Shown: in pieces, positions 1 to 12,500 of the stretch
How the letters are laid out: each line of letters opens with the position of its first letter
Position numbering within the stretch: position 1 is the first letter of the stretch
Source: Sthenelais limicola
Lineage: Eukaryota > Annelida > Polychaeta > Phyllodocida > Sigalionidae
DNA length: 64,000 bases
Direction of reading: 5' to 3'
Assembly (NCBI GenBank): GCA_942159475.1
Contig: OW804096.1
Coordinates: forward strand, 135,343,625-135,407,624
Program-made: the position numbers and the translations under genes
The notes under the pieces: model-generated
What the model saw: the letters and a program-made list of their open reading frames with translations, nothing else
Databases searched by the model: none
Told to the model about the DNA's origin: nothing

Positions 1-353
1 ACTTTATTTACAGGATCTCTTTATACCAATGTTCTCATTTTCGGGTTATTTAATGCTCCAAGTCGTATGAATATGTGTACCAAATTTCAAGACCGTGTAT
101 TAGATATATCCATACATTTCTAAGCTCATCTTATAGATTAAATTCAGCTACTTCACCAGTAATTGTCCATCCAGAGATATTGAAAACTTATTTTTCAAAA
201 TTAAAAATATCAAACTTAAAATATAGAAATATTTGTTAGATGTCCTACTGTTTACTGTGATTTCTCAAAATCTATTTTTTGCGACTTGTGACTCATTTTC
301 TTAAAACACCTCACATATTTTGCGACTTATGACTCATTTTCCTAAAACATCGC
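1..353 (+). mobile_element. MITE family B copy, cut by the window edge
   Basis: Body as in the copies at 35722 and 56159. It ends AAAACACCTCAC at 313; a second B terminus (TTGCGACTTATGACTCATTT) follows at 319-353, suggesting two joined copies. Confidence 0.75.
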
Positions 354-393
354 ATAATTATGTACTATTTGCCGCATGGCAGTGCTTACTCAC

Positions 394-563
394 ATGGAAC
401 CTGTCAGTGTTGGTGACGAGCTGCTCTGCATCTGCTCCCACCTGCTCCCCCATGTACCACTGTAGCAATGGGGCAGGCTGACCCAACCCCAGGCACGTGA
501 ACTCTGCCTCCTCACCCTCCACCACCGTCACCAACACCGGGGTGATCCCAACCTTGGGAGGTA
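394..563 (-). CDS. Exon 11: first half of Ig domain 4; gene continues off the left edge
   Basis: 170-bp exon, phase 1 in and phase 0 out. Acceptor TTTTCCCCAACAG, donor TTCCAT|GTGAGTAAG. It encodes [20 protein letters not shown] then [20 protein letters not shown], with Cys and Trp in place. The matching F/G-strand exon must lie left of base 1, so the gene is incomplete here. Confidence 0.88.
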
Positions 564-3500
564 CTGTTGGGGAAAAGTAATAATGATAAAATTGTTCATT
601 TCTGTATCACATATATACAACTAGTGTGATACATTGTGTAGGATTAAACAGAGAACAACAGGAAGATCTATGGTTTCATAGAGGAGACCCACCCTCTTTT
701 TCGGTGTCAAATTTGATATGTTATTGAAAGTGTATGCTTCCGGAAATAAAAACATATTATAAGGTCAGTTCTAATGAAATGGGGTCACTTCGGGCTATTT
801 GGGGGTCAAATTTTAAATTTATTGGAACTACTAATCCTTCACATCATCGATTCTACACATGTTTAATGATCCACCCCGAAAATTGGGAACACTAATATTA
901 AAATCTCTGCCTATGACAGCCAAAATCAAGAAAACTTAAATTTTCTTGTGTTGCGTTCCAACGCCCTTGCAACGCCCTTGAATAAAATTTAAAAAATTCT
1001 GTTTGATATTCTACCATTTAAAACAACAGCTAAACTAAGTATTCTGCTGAAAATTTAGTCTAGAAATATTGTTTTGTCCACATTTTATTGAGATATATAT
1101 TGTTTTTCTGGGGCGTTGGAACTGGCATTGCAATGCCACAATTGGATTGATTTATCATCATTGTTTTCAGGTACCTCTGTGATAATCTTTTGTATTTCGT
1201 CGACTAATAAATGTCAATAAAAGGTGAATTATCATTATTAACAGTTAAGTAATTCATTTGATCCTAGCACTGGCATCATCTTTCAGAGGGCGTTGGAACG
1301 CAACAGGGCGTTGGAACACAACGTTGGCACTTTGAATCAGCCTAAAGAAGTCATAAATTATCCCTGGACAAAATTCTAAATAACATTGCATAAACCATTA
1401 TATAGATACTTCAAGTGTTAAATTGTCGTTTACTAATCTAGATATTTGTGGACACTGTATTGCAAATGAAAGGCGTTGGAACCCAACGTTAGGAATTCCC
1501 AAATTGGATTTTTTTCACTCATTCTGGTCGGATATCAATACTGTTATTTGTAGATCTTTTTTAAAGATTTTAATTCAAAGTCAAACTCTTGGGGAACAGG
1601 ACGGGTATATTACTAATGAATAAATATACATTTTTCATGCCTATATGAACTCATGAAAAGGGCGTTGGAACGCAACGTACAAAATTCACAAAATGTGAAA
1701 TGGAATTAGGAGACATACAAAATATTTCATGAGAATATATTTTTGTATGGGTACATAGGCAACAGATAGAAGTATAGTTACAAACAGAAAACATGATAAT
1801 TTGTAGTACTGTATGACCTAGTGATAATCGTTTTCATGACATTTTGCATGTCTCCTTGGAAAAATTACTGATTTTAGCCCGTTTATTGGCCATAAAATAC
1901 TTATTATTTATTCTAGACCCACAAAACCATACCTCCCCGGAAAGCCCTATCTGCGCTGCATATGTTAATATAACTTTTATTTACAAACTATCAAGCTCTA
2001 TTGATATATCGCCCAAAGACTTTTGGGAATGCCTGTGGGCCCATTTCGTGAGAACTGACCATAAATACATCGAAATGAAAATGGAACAATCTGTATCACA
2101 GGTTTTCCGAATTTCCCTAAAATGTGGATTACTCAGCTAACTTAGTCTATTATATATATGTCTCTAACTAATATAGTTGTAATAATTAATGGTTATAAGT
2201 ATTAGATGCAATCTTTCATGGCAGAAAGATAAAAGAACAGTGAAACATATGGGTCAGATTTTCAGAAAACGTACAATTGGCAGCTGTATACATTTAGTAA
2301 ATTCTGCTAAATTAGGCTGCAATATGGTCAATACTAGGTAAATTCAAGTATATTAGGCATTGCATTGATTCTAGCAATCTGTTTGGTTAGGTTGAATTGT
2401 GTTTCGAACTTTATTTTTGTCTGAAATCTGGGTTATTTGAGAGGGTTGGTGAAGGTGAATTGTACATTTTCTGGCGATTTCACCCATATACAGTTAGTTA
2501 ACTATACTGAACATGTTGTCATCTAGTCCAAGCACATTAATCGTGTGGAAAATATTTATCCAGAGAGGTGTGCTGAGCTAGCCATTCCTGCATTTGCATA
2601 TTATAGAAGTAGATTGCAGATGAACGATATACTTTCATGATTAATTGAATCATTAAATTAACAGCGGTTCACATACGGAACCTCATAGATCATTTCTGAA
2701 TCTCAGAATATGGGCATCGTCTGGGAGAAGTATATATATCCCAACATCCATGCATGGACGTCCATAACAGCTGTGATATATTCACGATTATCCGCCGATG
2801 CAGCTATTACATAACAGGTCTACTAATACAGGTATACTATAAGGTGAAGTCCAGGTATGCCCATTGTGTGTATGCGTCATCTCAACAGTCCTCTATGGTC
2901 AAATGGATAGCACCTAGGACTTCCAATCTGAACATTGTGGGGTCGAATCCCAGACCAAGCAGCTTTTTCACATATGTCCTAACATTAAGTCCCACGGCAA
3001 GCCGCCGATGACGGGAAGGGGCGCCGGTGGCGCGTTGGTAAAGTAGCATCTCTTAGGCATATAAATGTTAGGATGTACATTCTGCCTGTGGCCGGCGGGC
3101 AGAAGTCCACCGACTTCTGACCAATGTCATAGGCATAGCAGTGTAGGGTGTAAGTTTGTGCTATCATGAAGGTGCAATGTTGGACTGCTGTATTTTATCA
3201 ACCAACACATAGTTGAGGGAGGATGTCTGTCAATGTCAACACTCACCTATGACCTCTAGTCTTGTCTTCCACACTTTAGGGCCGCTGATACTGTTCCTTG
3301 CCACACACCGGTACTCCCCCGCATCCTCCCGCTTCACTGGTCTGAAGAGCAGATCAAGGTCTTGAGTCTGAAACAAGTGAAGAGACTTCAATACATAACA
3401 TACCAATATGTGATGTGTTTCAGGAAAATGAGTCATAAGTCGCAAAAAATAGATTTTAAGATACCATTATATTTGAAAAGATGAGATCAAGCCGATTCCA

Positions 3501-6500
3501 ATGATAGTAAACAGTCTAATAATCTAATAAGTATTTCTAGATTTTAAGTTTGATATTTTCGTTTTTGAAAAAAAAAGTTTCCAATATTTCTGGGGGTCAT
3601 TAAACAGTAAAGTAACTAAATATAATCCATATGATGACCTTTAAAACGAAAGGATATATTACATAGATTGTCCTGAAATTCGATACATCGATTGATATAA
3701 CTATAAGTGATGAACTCTCCAAAAATCAGAACATTCCAATAATGTGATTTTGTGAAAAAAACACTTTGAAAAATATCAATTTTGCGACTTATGACTCATT
3801 CTCCTGAAACACATCACATACGGGTTCCACTGCCCCGCTACTTAATTAAAGAAATGGAAACAGTAATGTGGGTGTCATAGGGACGGGTGCTATTGTGTTC
3901 CACTAAATAGCTATGTTACTTCCTGCTACTTTGGGCAGATTTTCCAGTATACCAGTTGTAGACTGACCTGTAGATGTAGCGGTAGATTTTCTATGTCCTT
4001 CTTCCAGTAGATGTGTGGCCTAGGTACGCCCTCTACCAGACACATGAGCACTAGAGGCTGACCAATCACAGCCTCTGTTACAGGCACTATCCTCAGCACT
4101 CTCACTCCCCCTGGTGGAAGATCAAAACATTAGACAACACTTATAGAATACGGGTCAGATGTTCAGAAAATGTACAATCTGCAGATCTACATATTTAGTA
4201 AATTCTGCTATTAAAGATGAATACCAGCGTTGTCAGCACTGCAGCAGGCAGGAATTCAAGGAACTAAGGCATGAAACAATAGAATTCGATATATTTTGTT
4301 CAAACTTTGTATTGAGAAAGAACATGGTTGGGGGAATACAAAATACCAAAAAAACTGGATATCATCATATTATTTTGTGTTTTAGGGATGAGTGAAGTTT
4401 ACTTCCCTTCACTATTGATTTCAATGGGGGAAGCTCATTGTGATGCAAGTTTAGCTGAATAACTTTTTTTTTAGTTCAATGACCCCTTATTTTTTTTAAT
4501 TGGGAGGGTACAATAACATGTCAGCAATGTCTATGCAGATTTAAAAGAAAATCGTATGATTCAATCATATGCTATTGGGGAAAATGCAGAAAATACCCGT
4601 TTTTCCATAGACTTCTATAGTAAACAGTAATAAATTTCAGTGGTCTCTAAAATAAAAACTAATCCAATGACATATGGTTTTCTTGGGCTTTTTGGGTTCC
4701 CCCAACCATGTTCTTTCTAAATCCAAACTTTAAAGAAAATTCCATGATTCATTCATTTTTTAAGTGAACACTGGTATTTACCTTTAAATCAGACAGAGAA
4801 ATGGTCAATACTGGGTATATCTGAGTATATTTCACATTGACTTGATTCAAATAATCTATTTGGTTATGTTGGACTGAATTTTGAACCTTATTTTGGTCTT
4901 ACATTTGAATTCTTCGAGAGGATTGATGAAGGGGAATTGTACATTTTCTGGCGATTTCACCCATACATGGAGAGCACAAACTGAGATATGGGCCAGATTT
5001 TCAGTAAATGTACAATTGACATCTCTACATTTTTAGGAAATTCTTCTGAATTAGGCTGCAATTTGGTCAATACTAGGTAAATTCGAGTATATGCGGCATT
5101 GCCTTGATTCTATCAATCTATTTGGTTAGGTTGAACTGTATTTTGAACTTTATTTTCGTCTGAAATTGTGGTTATTTGAGAAATTTAGTGAAGTTGAATT
5201 GTACATTTTCTGAAAATCTGACCATTCTAAAGGCCCTAGTCCACTAAGCCGATTCTCAGGCGATTTATGTAGCAGGGCACTCTGATCCACTAAATTCTGT
5301 GAGATAACATGAGAATCAGCCCAGAAGGGCCGTAAAGGGCCTTGTCTACTAAGCTGATTCTCATGCGATTCTCACAAAATTTAGTAGAAAATAGTCCTCT
5401 GTGGTGCAAAAATCACATGGGAATCAGCTTAGGCCCAAAAAAAATAGGTGTGTTTCCGATTTATCTGGCTGAAAACTAGGTTAGGGGGGTGGTAATTTTT
5501 TTTTTCTATTTTTTTTTGTTTGGAAACCACCTCCCAGGATCTGAGAAAAATGACTGTTTCATAACAATAGTTGTTTTGAACATGGAAAATGTGCTTTTTG
5601 ACAGTTTCGGGTTAGGAAAACCCGTTTTCCTGCTTTTATAAGCTTTTTTTGTAAAAAAATCCAAAAAAACTAAGATATGATGGGGAAAAAATCAGGTATG
5701 GTAATTTTTTTTTTAGGTAGGGTAAGGTTTTTCTAGGTAGGGGGGGGGGGGGGGGGGGTAAATCGGAAACACACCTATTTTTTTTTGGCCTTAGTGGAAA
5801 AGGCCCTTTATTCTACCTTTTTGCAATATGACAGGTAATTTAATATAAAAATTACTCACTGCGAATCTTGAGCTCTGCAGAAGTAAAGTCTGACGTCAGA
5901 CCGTTTGTTGCTAGGCAACCATACATGCCTTCATCTGCCTCTGTCAGGTTATTCAGTGTCAGTGAACCATCGCTATCCACAACATCTGTATTCAAACAAT
6001 AACCATCATAAGTCAAAGTACCATCACAGTACCGTTTTCTGTTATAAAATTGTTTATTGAACTCTACCCAACCCTATAGTTCTTAACTGGACACGGGTGG
6101 AGGTGAGGGGAGGGAGGACCAGCTAGGACCACTCCTTTAGGTAATGAGGCCCGCCATCCTGATACATCCTGTTATACATGACCGCCATCACAGCCATTAC
6201 AGTGTTCTGGATGATCGCCATCAGGCCTGTAATGTCATTCATGATGATAAGACAAGGGGAGCTGTCCCCCAAATCTGAGTTCCTCCATCCTATCCCAGCT
6301 GTTGTTTTCATGAGGAGGTGACAGATTTCGAGAGGTTTAATGGAATTCCGTCTTCCACCCATCCCCATCAAAGAAATGTCCCCGCAGTACGGGTATCATG
6401 TTACCAACTATATCTAACACTAAATTTTCCATGTAACTTATGACCACTCCCTCCCCCCCCCCCCCTCATTATCATCCTTTATCACCAACCGAATACGAAA

Positions 6501-9500
6501 CGTTAACTCATGTAATGACACGCACACTTATTATTGTAATATATCTTACTTCAAATTTCAGGGTGTGGCGGAATACCGGGAGCACCCGAGTCACATTAAA
6601 GATTTGGCAAATGCCAAAGCATCAACCTGAATAAAGTTCGTTTAAAAAAAAGAAAAAAAAAGTCCCGATCTGCAACGGTCATGGGGTTATAACCGTAAGC
6701 AGAAAGCATTAATAACTATGATATCTAGCCTGCTGGTACATTAACAGCACCAAACTCATTTAGTTCACCAAAATGAAAGACTGTAAAGTCTTCACTGTAA
6801 AGGCTGGGCACTTTTGCCCCACTACTTCTCCCGCTACTCCACCTGTTTCTTTGGTCCAGCTACTTTAGAAGTAATGGGAAGTAGCCGTTTCAAATCAAAC
6901 ATGTTTGTATAGGGGATTTGCATAGCCGCCATTTTGAATCTTGATTCGCATGGAATTATGGGAGTAATGGTACAGTGTAAAATCTATAGAAAACATGCTA
7001 TGTTCAGAATGGAATATTTATCAATGGTCTAATGTCAATATCCATGTGTAATGAATGTGTCCATGACATAAGTACCCATCTTTCCCATCATGCATTTGGT
7101 TTTCATAGATCGTTCATACAAGCTGTAATATTGGTTAAAACATTCTTGCAATTCTTGATAAAAATGTTGCCAAATATTTGTATGTCAGATTTCATCAGAA
7201 TCTATCCCAGAATGCACTGTGACAAATATGCGCAATGAGACATGCAACTCCCCTATTGAAACGGCTTCTTCCCATTACTTCCTCCCACTTCTAAAGTAGG
7301 GGGACCAGAGAAATGGGAGGAGAAGTGGGAGAAGTAGCGGGGCTAAGTATTGGAACCCAGGCTTGAAGCCATTGCCTCATATACTGTCACTCACTGTGAG
7401 TCTTGTTGGTGTCCAGGCCGCCGCCATCTTTGTACCACGTGACCCTTGGTTTGGGGTGCCCCCTGGAGTGGCAGCGCAGCACTATACTGGAGGATGACAC
7501 CGTCTGTGGCAGCAGTGGTGTTGTTATGGCAACACGCTCTGTCATGTGGAGGAGACGGTATATGGGTCAGATTTTCAGAAAATGTACAATTGGCAGGTCT
7601 ACATATTTAGAAAATTCTGCTAAATTAGGCTGAAATTTGGTCAATACTAGGTATATCTGAGTATATTTGATATTGCATTGTTTCAAACGATCTGTTTGGT
7701 TATGTTGAACTGAACTTTGAACCATTTTTATTTCTTAAATACGGGTAATTTAAGAGCTTTGGTGAACACGAATTGTACATTTTCTGGCGATTTCACCCAT
7801 ATAGGTTAACAAGCTAGACATGCAGACACATTAATGCGCTATTATTGTTAATATTTAGATAAGTGTCACAAAGTAACAAAACTCTCTAATGGTCAAAAGC
7901 TCAACATCCTTTCTTCTCTAAATCACTTTTACATACCCTGTAGGGGTTAGAAGCTATATATATATGGGTCAGATTTTCAGAAAATGTACAATTCGTTTTC
8001 ATCAATCCTCTCAAATAACCCACATTTAAGAGAAAAATGAGCTTCAAAATGCAGTTCAACATAACAGAACTGATACTTTAAATTAATGCGATACCTAATT
8101 TAGAAGAATTTACTAAATGTGTACAGCTGCCAATTGTACATTTTCTGAAAATCTGACCTATATGTATTAGCATCTAAATGAAAATGAAACGTATAACTCT
8201 CCTTAAAAGTAATGTTTAAATTCTTTAAAAACTCTTGAGTCCATATTTTGACTTACCCTGAACACTGACATTGTATCTGCAGCTCACGTTTCCCCTGGTG
8301 GAGGATATCTGAACTTCATACAGTCCTGACACCTGGTGGCCACTGGGGTGAAGTAATGTGAGGGCGCCACCAGTCTCTATCCTAAAACAGTTAGTTATGG
8401 AGTGGGAGAATCTAAGTGTATCAAGTTACCACACCCACATACAGTATAACCCCGCCCACATACAGTATAACCACACCCACATACAGTATAACCCCGCCCA
8501 CATACAGTATAACCCCGCCCACATACAGTATAACCCCGCCCACATACAGTATAACCCCGCCCACATACAGTATAACCCCGCCCACATACAGTATAACCAC
8601 ACCCACATACAGTATAACCCCGCCCACATCCAGTAACCAGGCCAATGGACAGTAACCCCCACCCATATACAGTTATCCCGCCCACATCCAGTAACCATGA
8701 CCACATCAAGTGACCACGCCCACATCAAGAATCCCATTACTCTACAGTAACCCCACCCACATCCAACTCCACCAATGTATGTATGTATGTATGTATGTAT
8801 GATGTTTTATTTCCAGAAGCATACACTTTCAATAACATATCAATTAATTTTTACATTAAAAAAGGGGTGCCTCCCTTTTGTGAAACTATAGATTTTCCAG
8901 AGAGCCCCCTTTAAAAAATGGAGTTAGCTTATTAAACAAGTACAGTAGTAGTTGATATATAGATAGATGCAGCGACTACACTAGCATGACACAAATATGG
9001 CAGTAATAACAACCTGAAATAATATAAACAATATTATACTGGGCATGCTACATGCCATGAAGTGACAGATAATGTACTCTCCTTCATTTGTGTGTTTAAG
9101 TCCATTACTCATCTGAGTGAATTATATAGGTTTCGTCTCTGGTCCTGGATCAAAAGTTTTGTGCAATAACTTTTGTATAGGGTGATTATCAGCAATTTAT
9201 CTGTAATTTTCTTCTTCTACATCGAGTTTATAGTTAGTTCGCCCGCATTATCATATTTGAACAAGTTCTGAAACAGTACAGCACATCTTTGTGTTTTATG
9301 TAGATTTAGGGGTCTCCTGTCTGGTTTTGTCCCTAAATTGCCCTTGTAACGGACAATCCTGCCAGTGGATAGAGTCTGTGGTCAACCCCTAAAGGACCTA
9401 GAAAGTCCTCGTCGTCTATCACATGCCATAAGTCTCTTCCCTCCTTACCACAACTTTCTAAGACCATAATATGGGGATGTTGTAGCCAGTCAGTGAGTAG

Positions 9501-12500
9501 CATTCTGGCAAACATTGGCTCACCACCTGGCCGCACTCCCTTCATGTAACTACATTTGCGGTTAGTTCTGGCGAACACTGGCCCATCATTATAAGTCTGG
9601 TAACCCTGGCACTACCTTGAACAGTGCTTGGGCTATAACCACCTAACATAGAGACTAAATTAAATAATAACCACCAGGATCTGGTTTGGGGTTATGTACC
9701 AAATAGTGCCCCAGCATTTTGGTGATTCATCCTGTATTAGACCCAGTTTGGTCAGATTCTGGGGTGTATTTTTGTCATAATAGACCACGGCAATCACATC
9801 CGGCAACTTCTGGTAAGGAATTGGGGTTATAGACTTCGAAAGAACTGGTAAATAAAAGTCAGTAAGTGGTAAGTAACAGTCGAATCTGACGAAACCATGT
9901 CTAAAAGCACTAATGCCCTCGGTTTTGGATGGTCTAAGTGGTCTGTTGCCTGGTGGAAATTGTCGAGGCTAACACCCCTCGAATTGTCCACCAGGCAACA
10001 GACCACTCAGACCATCCAAAACCTCAGGTATTAATGCTCTAGTAGTAGGGCTTCTAGACTACTCACTCTCTCACCTGTACTGCCTAGAGCTGGTCAGTAG
10101 CTGTCCATCCTTGCTCCAGTGTGTGGTCAGTCTGTGGGCAGGGAGACTGGTCACCACCGTCAGTGTGAGGGGTGTGTGCTCTGGCCAGTCCCTGATCTCC
10201 ACCTCTGCCTGGGTGGGATAGATCAGCTGCAGGAGACCATCAAGGTTGTCTCCTGCTTCACTCTCTGCATAGTAAAATATTGGTAAGTGTTAACTTACTG
10301 ATTAAGAGAAATAACTGTTAAAGGACTTCACTGAGTTTAGACCCATTAGGTTTTAAAAACAACAATAAGATATTAGATAAGATATGGTGTGTTGTCCTGA
10401 AACAAAGACATTCCACCCACTCCTTCTCAAGATTTACACTTACCCTGTATTACTGCACTTACTATGTATTACTGCACTTACGCTGTATTACTGCACTTAC
10501 CCTGTATTACTGCACTTACCATGTATTACTGCACTTACCCTGTATTACTGCACTTACCATGTATTACTGCATTTACCCTGTATTACTGCACTTACCCTGT
10601 ATTATTACTATCACTGTGTATTACAACACTTACCCTGTATTACTGCACTTACCCTGTATTACTGCACTTACCCTGTATTACTACACTTACCCTGTATTAC
10701 AACACTTACCCTGTATTACTGCACTTACCCTGTATTACTGCACTAACACTGTATTACTGCACTTACCCTGTATTACTGTACTTACGCTGTATTACAACAC
10801 TTACCCTGTATTACAACACTTACCCTGTATTACTGCACTTACCCTGTATTACTGCACTAACACTGTATTACTGCACTTACCCTGTATTTCTGTACTTACC
10901 CTGTATTACAACACTTACCCTGTATTACTACACTTATCCTGTATTACTAAACTTACCCTGTATTACTAAACTTACCCTCTATGCTGCATGTTGTTCCATC
11001 CCCTCTTGTTCCTATTGGACACTGGCCACACATGCTGCCACCTGCTGGTAAGTCCTGACATCTCACTCTGGGGTCACATGGTCCCTGGTCACATGACATC
11101 ACGCTGATCACATGGCATTCCCTTAATTCTGATTGGTCAGGTCCAGAACATGACACCCACAGTGGGCTCTGATGTAGTGAGAAGGGAAATACATTACAAT
11201 AAGACATATACATTCTTTTGTGGAGTTAGTGATTGGAAATGTTATCTCATCTTTTACTTTAGTTACACTTTTACTATCACAGTACATGTAGACTATAGGT
11301 TGCCATCATTATATCACAATTGGGTATTAACCCCACAACTTACTGCTCCACACCGTTTTGTTTTGGTTAACTGCATGGATTTCTGCGGACTATGTGCTTC
11401 TTGTAGGTGTCATGTTAATGTTCTAGTTATATGTAAACAATGTCAGGAGAATGATACCACATAACAATGTATTCACCATTTAAACATGGTAGTATTTAAA
11501 ATGCAACCCATGGCTTTTCTAAAATAGCACATCAGACACGCTGAAAATGAAAATGTATGCATCATCACTTGTAGCTCTCGATGACACCACCAACCCTATA
11601 CCTTGCTACTGTGTATGCATGAATAGTCACTATAATGGGTTGTATGTACAGCTAGCGATGATACTTGTATACATTACCACTTCTTGTGTGTCTGATATAT
11701 TATTTTAGACGAACAACTTGGTGCATTCCATTTAAATATCTAAAGCTTACAGCCATGGGGATATAACAACGACATATTTAATGCAGCTGGGTGTTTAGAT
11801 TGGATACCTGTACCTAAGTTCATATCAATCCTTGCTACCAAGCTTCAGTGTGATTCTGACTCTCACTATACCTCGGGGACAAACACTACATGCCACAATA
11901 CCTAGCCCTTATTGGGTCAGATTTTCAGAAAATGTACAATTCAACTTCGCCAATGTTCTCAATTAACAACAATAAAGTTCAAAATACAGTTCAACCTAAC
12001 CAAACAAATTGCTAGAATCAATGCAATGCCGAATATACTTGAATTTACCTAGTATTGGCCACATTACAGCCTAATTTAGCAGAACTTACTAAATGTGTAC
12101 AGCTGCAAATTGTACATTTTCTAAGAAGCTGTTCCATTTACAAGCCAAATCAGCTCCATATTGTTATCTTGTATTTGGGTCAGATTTTCAGAAAACCTAT
12201 TCATGTATACACGGTAGCAAGGTATAGGGTTGAACTGTATTTTGAACTTTATTTTCGTCTAAAATTTGGGTTATTTGAAAAGATTGGTGAAGTTGAATTG
12301 TACATTTTCTGAAAATCTGGCCCATATATGTTCCAGTTCAGAGTGTATGCAACGCCTGAAAACATCCTTGAAGGCTACTACGTTTCTCTGTAATTATGTT
12401 TCAGGAAAATGAGTCATATGTCGCAAAAATTGGATTTTGAGATATCATTATATTTGAAAAGATGAGACCGAGTCAATTCCAATGATAGTAAACAGTCTAA

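Noticed and set aside
2251..2485. Family A as a Tc1/mariner element with TA duplication
   Set aside because: Several copies have ACAT, ATGT or AAAT duplications, so the duplication is 4 bp and TA is not required.
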